From Paracoccaceae bacterium (GTDB taxonomy: Bacteria; Pseudomonadota; Alphaproteobacteria; Rhodobacterales; Rhodobacteraceae), in the NCBI GenBank assembly GCA_020629115.1, contig JAHDDY010000041.1, positions 1 to 32,239 of the forward strand: a stretch of DNA of 32,239 bases. Reading direction: 5' to 3'. Shown here piece by piece: positions 16,318 to 24,278 of this stretch (position 1 is the stretch's first letter; every line of letters begins with the position of its first letter). The position numbers were made by a program, and so were the translations under genes. The notes below the pieces were generated by a model. It was not told the origin of the DNA, made no database searches, and was given only the letters and a program-made list of their open reading frames with translations.

Positions 16318-16817
16318 GCCGACCTCGATTTCGGATTGCACAACTCGGCAAGGAAGACCGTTCCGGCTTTCAAAGCGATAGTGAGCCTCTGGACCGTTAT
16401 TTCCGCACCCAAGTCGGCCAGGATATCCGCAGGCGGGTCGCGGCCTGCTACATCGCGATCCATACCGCATCGAATACCGTCGCGGGCTACTACACGCTGT
16501 CCGCCGCAGATATCCCTGTAACAGACGCGCCGGAGGACATGACCAAGCGGCTTCCCCGCTATCCGACGATCCCGGCGGCGCGGCTCGGACGCTTGGCCGT
16601 CGACAAGCAGTTTCGCGGGATGGGACTTGGCGGAGCGCTTCTGTACGATGCCGTGCAGCGTGTCGGGCGATCCGAAGTCGCCATGCACGCCATGATCGTC
16701 GAGGCGAAGGACGATGCCGCCGAGGCATTCTATCGGCATCACGGCTTCGCCCTCTACGGCTCAGCGCCCGGTCTGCTGATCGCACCCCTTAAGCGGCTGC
16801 TCAAGGACGGAGAATAG
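16314..16817 (+). CDS. GNAT-family toxin (TacT/AtaT-like tRNA acetyltransferase)
   Basis: This 167-residue acetyltransferase is the partner of the DUF1778 antitoxin. Characterised relatives acetylate the amino group of charged tRNAs and stop translation. The acetyl-CoA loop is Arg101-Gly-Met-Gly-Leu-Gly106 after the LGRLAVD strand. Tyr140 in EAFYRHHGF is at the place of the catalytic tyrosine described for TacT. It starts with GTG 16314 inside the end of the antitoxin gene, so translation is coupled and toxin output probably stays lower. Which tRNA is hit cannot be read from sequence. Its coding style looks slightly less GC-extreme than that of its neighbours, which would fit acquisition by transfer. 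Confidence 0.9.
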   Translation: MSRPRFRIAQLGKEDRSGFQSDSEPLDRYFRTQVGQDIRRRVAACYIAIHTASNTVAGYYTLSAADIPVTDAPEDMTKRLPRYPTIPAARLGRLAVDKQFRGMGLGGALLYDAVQRVGRSEVAMHAMIVEAKDDAAEAFYRHHGFALYGSAPGLLIAPLKRLLKDGE

Positions 16818-16887
16818 GGGGATTGGCGTGGGTTTTCGATAGCCCGACAACAAATTGCCCCAGACCCTCAAGCCTGAACACCCCACT

Positions 16888-17850
16888 CTACAAATCACTG
16901 TGCCGATCCTTCAGCGGCGAAATCCCGAACCGTTCGCGGTACACCTTCGTGAAATGCGAGTGCGAGCCGAAGCCCGTCGCCGCCGCCACGTCGATGATCT
17001 TGGCGGGGGTGCCGTGCAGGAGGGCGCGGGCGTGGCGCAGGCGCATGTCGCGGTAGAAGTCGGTCGGCGTCTCGCCGGTATGCTGGCGGAACAGGCGGTG
17101 GAGCTGGCGGCGGGTGAGGCCGATGGTCTCGGACAGGTCGATCATCGAGACGGGCTGGTCGAGGTTCTCCTCCATCGTCAGGATCGCCTTCGCCAGCGGG
17201 GCCGAGCGGGCCTTCGCCTTGTAGAGCGAGGCGCTGGCCTGGCGGTCGACGGTCGAGCGCACGCGCTCGACCTGCATCATCTCGGCGGTCTTCGAGGCGA
17301 TGCGCCCGCCGAGGTCGTCGTCGATGATCCGCAGCATCATGTCGATGGTCGCCGCCCCGCCCGAACAGGTCAGCCGGTCGCGGTCGATGCAGAAGAGCTG
17401 GTCCGTCACCTCGATATCCGGGAAGGTCTCGCGGAAGACCGCCGCGTCGTACCAGTGCAGCGCGCAGCGGTAGCCGCCCATCAGCCCCGCCTCGGCGAGG
17501 ACGTAGCTGCCCGCCGAGATGCCCCCGAGCGGCACCCCCCGGCTGGCCAGGCGGCGCAGCCAGCCCTGCACCGTGGGATGGTGGGCGATGCCGGACGGGA
17601 ACTCGCTGCCCGCGCAGACGAAGAGCATCGACGGCTCCCCCTCCCCGACCTCGCCGCCGACCTGGATGTCGAGCCGGTTCGACGCCGCCACGATGCCGCC
17701 GCCCAGGGCGTAGGTGCGGTAGCGGTAGCGCTCGCGATCCGCGTAGCCGTTGGCGTGGCGCAGGGCGTCGAGGGCCGAGGAGAGGCAGACGAGCGGGAAC
17801 CCGGGCACGAGCAGGAACCCGATCTCGACCGTCCCCTCCCGCTCCAGCAT
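16888..17850 (-). CDS. GlxA-family AraC-type transcriptional regulator
   Basis: The 320-residue protein joins a DJ-1/PfpI-like sensor domain (1-190) to a C-terminal AraC double helix-turn-helix (about 220-318; [20 protein letters not shown] and [20 protein letters not shown]). At the nucleophile elbow the motif reads [14 protein letters not shown], with Ser112 replacing the cysteine of DJ-1 proteins. Similar replacements occur in regulators of carnitine, betaine and arginine catabolism (CdhR, GbdR, ArgR types), where the domain senses a metabolite and is not catalytic. ATG 17850 has AGGGA ahead. It is divergent from rplM; its targets are unknown. Confidence 0.88.
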   Translation of the reverse strand: MLEREGTVEIGFLLVPGFPLVCLSSALDALRHANGYADRERYRYRTYALGGGIVAASNRLDIQVGGEVGEGEPSMLFVCAGSEFPSGIAHHPTVQGWLRRLASRGVPLGGISAGSYVLAEAGLMGGYRCALHWYDAAVFRETFPDIEVTDQLFCIDRDRLTCSGGAATIDMMLRIIDDDLGGRIASKTAEMMQVERVRSTVDRQASASLYKAKARSAPLAKAILTMEENLDQPVSMIDLSETIGLTRRQLHRLFRQHTGETPTDFYRDMRLRHARALLHGTPAKIIDVAAATGFGSHSHFTKVYRERFGISPLKDRHSDL

Positions 17851-17937
17851 GGCGCATCCCTTCCCGCGATATGCGCCCCATCCTACGAGGCGGCGGAACC
17901 CGCGCAAACCCCTTTCCGACAGAAGATTGCCGATATC

Positions 17938-17957
17938 TGGGGTATCGTGGAACCCCA
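17938..17957. promoter_or_regulatory. Short palindrome upstream of the AraC-type regulator
   Basis: TGGGGT (17938-17943) and ACCCCA (17952-17957) form a six-base inverted repeat about 90 bp upstream of the regulator start. It could be an operator, but the short arms make chance plausible. Confidence 0.25.
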
Positions 17958-18001
17958 CGCCTAGCCCGATGTTCCCGCACGTCTTTTTGGCACGAAAACG
18001 C

Positions 18002-18030
18002 TTGACTTCGCGGGCGGGAGCGGCGATTGA
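18002..18030 (+). promoter_or_regulatory. Candidate rplM promoter
   Basis: TTGACT at 18002-18007 is a good -35 match. The -10 at 17 bp spacing (GATTGA, 18025-18030) is poor. It lies 57 bp before the rplM start, between two divergent genes. Confidence 0.35.
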
Positions 18031-18086
18031 GCGCCCCATCGGCGCGCATGGCGGGCCACCCTCTTTCACGCAAGCATGGAAGACGC

Positions 18087-18548
18087 ATGAAAACCTTTAC
18101 GGCAACCCCGTCCAATATCGAGAAGGAATGGGTCGTGATCGACGCCTCGGGCATCGTCCTCGGCCGCCTCGCCTCGGTCGTCGCGGCCCGCCTGCGCGGC
18201 AAGCACAAGCCGACCTTCACCCCTCACATGGATTGCGGCGACAACATCGTCGTCATCAATGCCGAGAAGGTGAAGCTGACCGGCAACAAGCGCACCGACA
18301 AGAAATACTACTGGCATACCGGCCACCCGGGCGGCATCAAGCACCGCACCGCCGATCAACTGCTCGACGGCAAGTACCCCGAGCGCGTGATCGAGGCCGC
18401 CGTGCGCCGCATGATGCCGGGCGGTCCCCTGACCCGCAAGCAGCTCAAGAACCTGCGCGTCTACGCGGGCGAGGCCCACGAGCAGGAGGCGCAGCAGCCC
18501 CGCACCCTCGACCTCGCAGCCGCGAATATCAAGAATGCACGGAGCTGA
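18087..18548 (+). CDS. rplM: 50S ribosomal protein L13
   Basis: The 153-residue protein is L13, an early-assembly 23S rRNA-binding protein of the large subunit. Diagnostic segments are the [16 protein letters not shown] start, [19 protein letters not shown], the [11 protein letters not shown] region and [25 protein letters not shown] 18087 has GGAAG five bases ahead. The frame opens upstream at 18027 but those residues are not L13-like. It is followed at once by rpsI, the conserved bacterial order, and the rpsI ribosome site lies at its 3' end. Confidence 0.98.
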   Translation: MKTFTATPSNIEKEWVVIDASGIVLGRLASVVAARLRGKHKPTFTPHMDCGDNIVVINAEKVKLTGNKRTDKKYYWHTGHPGGIKHRTADQLLDGKYPERVIEAAVRRMMPGGPLTRKQLKNLRVYAGEAHEQEAQQPRTLDLAAANIKNARS

Positions 18549-18553
18549 TCCCG

Positions 18554-19069
18554 ATGGCCGATGAAATCAAATCCCTCAGCGACCTGAAATCCGCCGTCGG
18601 CACCGAGGCGGCCGATAGCGGCGACACCATCACGCTGGAGCGCAGCGAGGAAGCCCCCGTCTACGAGCAGAAGCGCGACGAGCACGGCCGCTCCTACGCC
18701 ACCGGCAAGCGCAAGGACGCCATCGCGCGCGTCTGGGTCAAGCCCGGCAAGGGCACCATCACGGTGAACGGCAAGGAGCTGTCGAAGTACTTCGCCCGCC
18801 CCGTGCTCCAGATGGTGATCGGTCAGCCCTTCACCGTCGCGGGCGTCACGGGCCAGTTCGACGTGGTCGCCACCGTCAAGGGCGGCGGTCTCTCGGGACA
18901 GGCCGGGGCCGTGAAGCACGGCATCTCGAAGGCCCTCGCCTTCTACGATCCGGAGGTGCGCCCCGCCTTGAAGAAGGCCGGCTTCCTGACCCGCGACCCG
19001 CGCGTCGTGGAGCGCAAGAAGTACGGCAAGGCCAAGGCGCGCAAGAGCTTCCAGTTCTCCAAGCGCTGA
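18554..19069 (+). CDS. rpsI: 30S ribosomal protein S9
   Basis: The 171-residue protein is S9. The S9 core starts near [18 protein letters not shown] and ends with the canonical [11 protein letters not shown], whose C-terminal Lys-Arg tail reaches the P-site tRNA. An acidic extension of about 45 residues precedes the core, as in many alphaproteobacteria. ATG 18554 has GGAG nine bases ahead, inside the end of rplM. The gap to rplM is five bases. A strong terminator follows at 19096. Confidence 0.98.
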   Translation: MADEIKSLSDLKSAVGTEAADSGDTITLERSEEAPVYEQKRDEHGRSYATGKRKDAIARVWVKPGKGTITVNGKELSKYFARPVLQMVIGQPFTVAGVTGQFDVVATVKGGGLSGQAGAVKHGISKALAFYDPEVRPALKKAGFLTRDPRVVERKKYGKAKARKSFQFSKR

Positions 19070-19095
19070 TCGGCCTTCCCTGTCGAACGCACCGG

Positions 19096-19123
19096 AAACC
19101 GCTCCTTCGGGGGCGGTTTTTCT
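19096..19123 (+). terminator. Intrinsic terminator of rplM-rpsI
   Basis: AACCGCTCC (19097-19105) pairs with GGGGCGGTT (19110-19118), with one T-G pair, around a TTCG tetraloop. The run TTTTT (19117-19121) follows. This is a textbook Rho-independent terminator. Confidence 0.9.
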
Positions 19124-19184
19124 GCATGCGGGGGTGGCGAAGGCGCGGTACGGTCCGGCGCATTCCCGCTGTCCGGAGGTTTCC

Positions 19185-19784
19185 ATGACCGCCCCTCCCT
19201 GGCCCCCCGCCGTCACCCTGCGCGGTGCCCATGCCGCGCTCGAACCGCTCTCCCAAAGCCACGCGCCGGACCTGGCCGCCGCCTCGGCGGAGGGCGACCT
19301 GTCGACGCTGTGGTACACGAGCGTTCCCGCGCCCGACGCCGTCCCGGGCGAGATCGCGCGCCGGCTGGCCCTGCGCGAGGCCGGCTCGATGCTGCCCTTC
19401 GCGGTGCTGGACGCGGACGGGCGCGCGGTGGGGATGACGACCTACATGAACATCGACGCGGCCAACCGGCGCGTGGAGATCGGCTCGACCTGGATCGCCC
19501 AGAGCGTCCAGCGCGGGCCGCTGAACACCGAATGCAAGCTCATGCTGCTGCGCCACGCCTTCGACGGGCTGGACTGCATCGCGGTGGAATTTCGCACCCA
19601 TCGCCTGAACCACCAGAGCCGCCGCGCCATCGAGCGCCTCGGCGCGACGCTGGACGGCATCCTGCGCGCGCATTCGGTCATGGCGAACGGGACGATCCGC
19701 GATACGGCGGTCTATTCCATCACCGCCCCCGAATGGCCGACCGTCCGGGCGCATCTGGAATGGCAGCTCTCCAGGCCGCGCTAG
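19185..19784 (+). CDS. GNAT acetyltransferase, RimJ/RimL-like
   Basis: The 199-residue protein resembles the RimJ/RimL branch of GNAT N-acetyltransferases. It starts with VTLRGAHAALEPLS. The middle has VEIGSTWIAQSVQRG, where the acetyl-CoA loop is expected. The end shows HRLNHQSRRAIERLGATLDG, typical of the family. ATG 19185 has a strong GGAGG site. Its TAG stop is formed by the first bases of the inverted-repeat element at 19781. The substrate is unknown. Confidence 0.85.
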   Translation: MTAPPWPPAVTLRGAHAALEPLSQSHAPDLAAASAEGDLSTLWYTSVPAPDAVPGEIARRLALREAGSMLPFAVLDADGRAVGMTTYMNIDAANRRVEIGSTWIAQSVQRGPLNTECKLMLLRHAFDGLDCIAVEFRTHRLNHQSRRAIERLGATLDGILRAHSVMANGTIRDTAVYSITAPEWPTVRAHLEWQLSRPR

Positions 19785-19876
19785 AGCGAAACGCGATCAG
19801 GTTGAGCCACAGAGCGTCAGGAAATGCGCACGTCTTGGCGCAATTCCTGACCCGACTTGATCGCGTTTCACTCTAG
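19781..19876. repeat. 96-bp inverted-repeat element (MITE-like) between GNAT gene and metZ
   Basis: The outer arms start CTAGAGCGAAACGCGATCAG and end, read in reverse complement, CTAGAGTGAAACGCGATCAA, so about 18 of 20 bases match. An inner stem pairs TCAGGAAATGCGC (19818-19830) with GCGCAATTCCTGA (19838-19850), with one mismatch. The terminal CTAG ends supply TAG stops for both converging genes. The build resembles short palindromic intergenic elements common in alphaproteobacteria. Confidence 0.85.
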
Positions 19877-21057
19877 GACGATCCGGCCGCGGCCAACCCC
19901 CGGTCCAGGTCGGCGATCAGGTCGTCCGGCGCCTCCAGCCCGACCGACAGGCGGATCAGGCCCGGCGTGATCCCGAGGGACAGGCGGTCCTCCTCCGTCA
20001 TGCGCTGGTGCGTGGTGGTGGTGGGATGGGTGGCGATGGTCTTCGCGTCGCCGAGATTGTTGGAGATCTTCGCGATCTCCAGCGCGTCGAGGAAGGCGAA
20101 GGCCGCCTCCTTGTCCGCCAGCTCGAAGGACACCATCGTCCCGCCCCGCGTCATCTGGCCCATCGCGAGCGCGTGCTGGGGATGATCCGCGAGGCCGGGA
20201 TAGAGCGTCCGGCGCACCGCCCCGTGCCCGGACAGATGCGCCGCGATGGCCTCCGCGCTCCGCGCCTGGGCGTCGCAGCGCAGGTGCAGGGTCTCCAGGC
20301 CCTTGAGCATGACCCAGGCGTTGAAGGGCGAGAGCGCGCCGCCCGTATGCTTCATGTATTCCAGCACCGGCCCGCGGACGATCTCCGCCGAGCCGAGCAG
20401 CGCGCCGCCCAGGCAGCGCCCCTGCCCGTCGATATGCTTGGTGGTCGAGTACATCACCAGATCGGCCCCCAGTTCCAGCGGGCGCTGGAAGCAGGGGGTC
20501 GCGAAGACGTTGTCCACCACCAGCCGCGCCCCGGCCGCGTGGGCGATCCCGGCGACGGCGGCGATGTCGATGATCTCCAGCGTCGGGTTGGAGGGCGATT
20601 CGAGGAAGCAGAGCTTCGTGTTCCCCCGCATCGCCGCGCGCCACTGGTCGAGGTCGGTCCCGTCCACCAGCGTCGTCTCGACCCCGAAGCGGGGCAGCAG
20701 GGTGTCGACGATGTAGTGGCACGACCCGAACAGCGCCCGCGCGGCGACCGCATGGTCCCCCGCCGCGAGCTGCGAGAACATCGCCGCGTTCACCGCCGCC
20801 ATGCCCGACGCGGTGGCGAAGCACGCCTCGGCCCCTTCCAGCGAGGCGAGGCGATCCTCGAACATCCCGACGGTGGGGTTGCCGTAGCGCGCGTAGACGT
20901 AGCCGGGGTCCGACCCGTCGAAGCGCGCCTCGGCCTGCGCGGCGCTGTCGTAGGCGAACCCCTGCGTCAGGTAGAGCGCCTCGGACATCTCGCCGAAAGC
21001 CCGGCGGTCGGTGCCGTCGTGGATCATGCGGGTGCGGGGGTCGAGCGGTCGGGTCAC
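19873..21057 (-). CDS. metZ: O-succinylhomoserine sulfhydrylase
   Basis: The 394-residue PLP enzyme makes homocysteine from O-succinylhomoserine and sulfide in methionine synthesis. The PLP lysine is Lys207 in YSTTKHIDGQGR. Other family segments are YARYGNPTV, ATASGMAAV, VDNVFATP and THPTTTTHQRM. I chose GTG 21057 because AGGAGG lies eight bases ahead and the residue count then matches MetZ. The frame opens further upstream at 21126, inside the riboswitch. The SAM-II element directly in front indicates repression when S-adenosylmethionine is plentiful. Its TAG stop lies in the 96-bp repeat element. Cystathionine gamma-synthase is the main alternative. Confidence 0.93.
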   Translation of the reverse strand: MTRPLDPRTRMIHDGTDRRAFGEMSEALYLTQGFAYDSAAQAEARFDGSDPGYVYARYGNPTVGMFEDRLASLEGAEACFATASGMAAVNAAMFSQLAAGDHAVAARALFGSCHYIVDTLLPRFGVETTLVDGTDLDQWRAAMRGNTKLCFLESPSNPTLEIIDIAAVAGIAHAAGARLVVDNVFATPCFQRPLELGADLVMYSTTKHIDGQGRCLGGALLGSAEIVRGPVLEYMKHTGGALSPFNAWVMLKGLETLHLRCDAQARSAEAIAAHLSGHGAVRRTLYPGLADHPQHALAMGQMTRGGTMVSFELADKEAAFAFLDALEIAKISNNLGDAKTIATHPTTTTHQRMTEEDRLSLGITPGLIRLSVGLEAPDDLIADLDRGLAAAGSS

Positions 21058-21065
21058 GAAGACGT

Positions 21066-21136
21066 CCTCCTCTTTAGCGGTGTTGATTCGGGCACGATGC
21101 CCGCGCAGCCCGCAATCCGGTGACAAATCGCTGCGC
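21066..21136 (-). promoter_or_regulatory. SAM-II riboswitch upstream of metZ
   Basis: Read on the minus strand, P1 is GCGCAGC (21136-21130) with GCTGCGC (21109-21103). The loop between them has the conserved GATTTG and CCGGATTGC. An extra hairpin GGGCA-TCG-TGCCC (21102-21090) follows. Then comes AACACCGCTAAAG, ending next to the Shine-Dalgarno AGGAGG. GCGG (21113-21110) can pair with CCGC (21080-21077) as the pseudoknot. SAM-II RNAs bind S-adenosylmethionine and mask the ribosome site. Confidence 0.87.
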
Positions 21137-21270
21137 CTGCCCTGTTAGGAGGACGGGGCGGAAGAGGTCAAGGATTATCGCCGCCCTCGCCGCATGCCCC
21201 GCCTGCCGTAATGTTTTCTACACCAAGCTGTGGCTGTCTCCCCTGAAAGGACGAAAGAGGCGACACCCCG

Positions 21271-22740
21271 ATGTTCAAGGCTTTCCGAAGGCCCGCGCCG
21301 GTCCTCACCGACGACCCCGCGCCCGCGCCACCCCCGCCGCCGGCACCCGAACCCGTCGCGCCGCCGGTGGATGCCGCGCAGCTTCAGGCGCTGACGACGG
21401 GGGCGTCGCGGCTGGGCTACGAGATCGTCGATGTCGCGGGGTTCCTCGACGGCCTGAAGGAGCGCTCCCGGGCGCAGATCGACATCCTGCACAACGCCCA
21501 GGCCACCGCCGAGGACGTGGTCGCCTCCACCGAAGCCGCCTCGACGGTCTCGGCCGAGGCGAAGGACGCGGCGGAGGAGGCGCGCGCCCTGACGGACCGC
21601 TCCATCGAGACGGTGCGCCAGTCCGCCGGGCGCTCCACCGACGTGGCGGAATGGGTGTCGTCCCTGTCCGAGAAGGTCGACACGCTGACGGCGTCTCTCG
21701 GCGAGGTGGACAGCAACAACAAGCTCGTCGGCGAGATCGCGACGCAGGTGAAGCTTCTGTCCATCAACGCCCGGATCGAGGCGAGCCGCAGCGGCGACGC
21801 GGGCAAGGGCTTCGCCATCATCGCACAGGAGGTGCACGACATGGCCACCCGCACCAACCGGGTGGCCGACCACATCCGCCGGAGCGTCGCCGCGCTGAAC
21901 GAGGCGGTCGCCCATCTGGCGGGCGAGGCGGGCACCATGCGCGACAAGGCGGACAGGGTGATCGAGGACAGCGAGGCGACCCATGCGGCCCTCGGCGAGA
22001 TCGCCGAGCGCATCGGCGGCGTCCACTCGAAATCCCTCGACATGGAGGCGGAGACAAACCGCGCGCGCGAGGCGACGGCCAGCTTCGCCCCCGCCTTCCG
22101 CGACGTGCGCGACAGCATCGGCGGCACGTCGGACCGGATCGCGGACGTGACGAAGCGCACGCATACCCTGATCGACACCAGCGAGATCATCGTGCGCGGC
22201 ACCGTCCTCCTCGGCGGGGCGAGCGACGATTGCGCCTTCATCGAGCGGGTGCAGGACGATGCCGCCGCGCTTTCGGACCTGCTGGGCAGGGCGGTGGCGG
22301 AAGGGCGGATCAGGATGGAGGCGCTCTTCTCCCGCACCTACACGCCCATCCCGGACACCCGGCCCGAGCAGGTCATGGCCCCCTTCACCGCCCTGACGGA
22401 CGACCTGTTCCCGAAGGTGCAGGAGGCCGCGCTGGCGCATTCGGACAAGGTGGTCTTCTGCGCGGGCGTCAACCTCGACGGCTACCTGCCGACGCATAAC
22501 CGCAAGTTCGCGCAGCCCCAGGGCCGGGACGAGGCGTGGAACACCGCCAACTGCCGCAACCGGCGCATCTTCGACGACCGGGTGGGCCTGAAGGCGGGGC
22601 GCAATACCGAGCCGTTCCTGTTGCAGGTCTATCGCCGCGACATGGGCGGCGGGACGTTCAAGCTGATGAAGGACGTCTCGGCCCCGATCACGGTGAACGG
22701 CCGCCACTGGGGCGGCCTGCGCCTCGCCTACGACGGCTGA
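21271..22740 (+). CDS. Soluble methyl-accepting chemotaxis protein
   Basis: The 489-residue chemoreceptor lacks any membrane segment. It has a Pro-rich linker at residues 16-32 (PAPAPPPPPAPEPVAPP) and a long coiled-coil signalling region at about 60-300. The tip, near 155-190, shows IATQVKLLSINARIEASRSG and GKGFAIIAQEV, the CheA/CheW contact. A C-terminal sensor-like part, about 390-489, carries DGYLPTHN, a WNTANCRNRRIF stretch and MKDVSAPI. This tail occurs in other alphaproteobacterial receptors but its ligand is unknown to me. ATG 21271 is the first residue in frame. No che genes are nearby, so it must join a system encoded elsewhere. Confidence 0.9.
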   Translation: MFKAFRRPAPVLTDDPAPAPPPPPAPEPVAPPVDAAQLQALTTGASRLGYEIVDVAGFLDGLKERSRAQIDILHNAQATAEDVVASTEAASTVSAEAKDAAEEARALTDRSIETVRQSAGRSTDVAEWVSSLSEKVDTLTASLGEVDSNNKLVGEIATQVKLLSINARIEASRSGDAGKGFAIIAQEVHDMATRTNRVADHIRRSVAALNEAVAHLAGEAGTMRDKADRVIEDSEATHAALGEIAERIGGVHSKSLDMEAETNRAREATASFAPAFRDVRDSIGGTSDRIADVTKRTHTLIDTSEIIVRGTVLLGGASDDCAFIERVQDDAAALSDLLGRAVAEGRIRMEALFSRTYTPIPDTRPEQVMAPFTALTDDLFPKVQEAALAHSDKVVFCAGVNLDGYLPTHNRKFAQPQGRDEAWNTANCRNRRIFDDRVGLKAGRNTEPFLLQVYRRDMGGGTFKLMKDVSAPITVNGRHWGGLRLAYDG

Positions 22741-22840
22741 ACCGCCCTTTTCTTATCGTGCGAGGGCGGGTAGACGGTCGCATGTATGGACGGATGCGCC
22801 CTAAGCCCCTCCTCGCGGAATAGCGCGCCGACCGTCGAGG

Positions 22841-22859
22841 TCCCCGGTCGAGCCGGGGA
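22841..22859. repeat. Single palindrome of the dispersed family
   Basis: TCCCCGG-TCGAG-CCGGGGA. It lies between the chemoreceptor and DUF952 genes, ending 25 bp before the DUF952 start. Confidence 0.7.
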
Positions 22860-22884
22860 CGGGGGATATGCGGAGGCGGGCACG

Positions 22885-23217
22885 ATGCCGATCTACAAGA
22901 TACTCGATGCCGCGCTCTGGGCGCGGATGCAGGCGGACGGGCGGCTCGACGGCGCGCCGGTCGACCTGGCCGACGGGTTCATCCATTTCTCCACCGCCGA
23001 TCAGGTCCGCGAGACGGCGGCGAAGCACTTCGCGGGGCAGGACGGGCTGATCCTGCTGGCCGTCGACGCCGACGCCCTGGGCGAGGCGCTGAAATGGGAG
23101 ACGTCGCGCGGCGGCGCGCTCTTTCCGCATCTCTACCGCCCGCTCGCGCTCGACGAGGTGCTGTGGTCGAAGCCGATGCCCCTGCAGGCCGACGGCACGC
23201 ACGGGATCGAGACGTGA
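22885..23217 (+). CDS. DUF952 family protein
   Basis: The 110-residue protein belongs to DUF952, small proteins resembling glutathione-transferase-associated or ADP-ribosyltransferase-like folds, with no settled function. Family features are the MPIYKILD start, [12 protein letters not shown] and [11 protein letters not shown] near the end. ATG 22885 has GGAGG eight bases ahead. Its TGA overlaps the GTG start of pyrD by four bases, so the two are co-translated. Confidence 0.88.
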   Translation: MPIYKILDAALWARMQADGRLDGAPVDLADGFIHFSTADQVRETAAKHFAGQDGLILLAVDADALGEALKWETSRGGALFPHLYRPLALDEVLWSKPMPLQADGTHGIET

Positions 23218-24278
23218 GCCTCGTCCAGCGTCTCGGCCTCGCCGCCCTGCACCGCATGGACCCGGAGACGGCGCACGGCCTCGCCCTGCGCGCGCTCCGC
23301 GCCGGATTGGTGCCGCGCTGGACGGGGCCGGTGCCCGCGGTCCTGCGCGGCAAGCCGCTGGGGTTCGATCTGGCGCATCCGGTCGGGGTCGCCGCCGGGT
23401 TCGACAAGAATGCCGAAGCGGTCGCGCCGCTGCTGGATGCGGGCTTCTCCTTCGTCGAGGTCGGCGCGGTGACGCCGGAGCCGCAGCCGGGCAACCCCCG
23501 CCCGCGCCTGTTCCGCCTGCCCGAGGACCGCGCGGCGATCAACCGCTACGGCTTCAACAACGACGGGATGGAGGCGGTCCACGGGCGGCTGTCGGCACCG
23601 CGCCGGGGGGGCGTGGTCGGCCTCAATCTGGGGGCGAACAAGGATTCGGCGGATCGGGCGGGCGATTACGGCCGCGTGCTGGCCCGGCTCGGCCCGCTGG
23701 TCGATTTCGCCACCGTCAACGTCTCCTCCCCCAACACCGCCGGCCTGCGCGACATGCAGGCCCGCGAGGCGCTGGAGGAGGTGCTGTCCCGGACGATGGC
23801 GGTGCGGGACGAGACGGTGCCGGACGTGAAGCTGCTGCTGAAGATCGCCCCCGATCTCACCGACGCGCAGGTCGAGGACGTGGCCGAGGTCGCGCTGGCG
23901 AGCGGGATCGACGGGCTCGTCGCCACCAACACCACCCTGTCGCGCGAGGGCCTGCGCGGGGCGGCGCGGAGCGAGGCGGGGGGCCTGTCCGGCGTGCCGC
24001 TCATGGCGCGCTCGACCGGGGTTCTCGCCCGCCTCGCCGCCCGCACCGAGGGGCGGCTGACGCTGGTCGGCGTGGGCGGGGTCGCGAGCGGGGCCGATGC
24101 CTACGCCAAGATCCGCGCGGGCGCGTCGCTGGTGCAGCTCTACACGGCGCTGGCCTATGACGGCCCCGGCCTCGTGCGCACCATCGCGGCGGATCTCGCC
24201 CGCCTGCTGGAGCGCGACGGGTTCGAGCGGCTCGATCAGGCCGTCGGGGCCGATATCCCGCGCTCCACCCCCGGATAG
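23214..24278 (+). CDS. pyrD: Dihydroorotate dehydrogenase (quinone), class 2
   Basis: The 354-residue membrane-associated flavoenzyme oxidises dihydroorotate to orotate in pyrimidine synthesis, passing electrons to quinone. The N-terminal helices ([20 protein letters not shown]) are the class 2 membrane anchor. FMN and substrate segments include [33 protein letters not shown] with catalytic Ser172, and [12 protein letters not shown]. It starts with GTG 23214 inside the end of the DUF952 gene. The last 43 bp overlap the end of the converging MATE gene. Confidence 0.96.
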   Translation: MSLVQRLGLAALHRMDPETAHGLALRALRAGLVPRWTGPVPAVLRGKPLGFDLAHPVGVAAGFDKNAEAVAPLLDAGFSFVEVGAVTPEPQPGNPRPRLFRLPEDRAAINRYGFNNDGMEAVHGRLSAPRRGGVVGLNLGANKDSADRAGDYGRVLARLGPLVDFATVNVSSPNTAGLRDMQAREALEEVLSRTMAVRDETVPDVKLLLKIAPDLTDAQVEDVAEVALASGIDGLVATNTTLSREGLRGAARSEAGGLSGVPLMARSTGVLARLAARTEGRLTLVGVGGVASGADAYAKIRAGASLVQLYTALAYDGPGLVRTIAADLARLLERDGFERLDQAVGADIPRSTPG

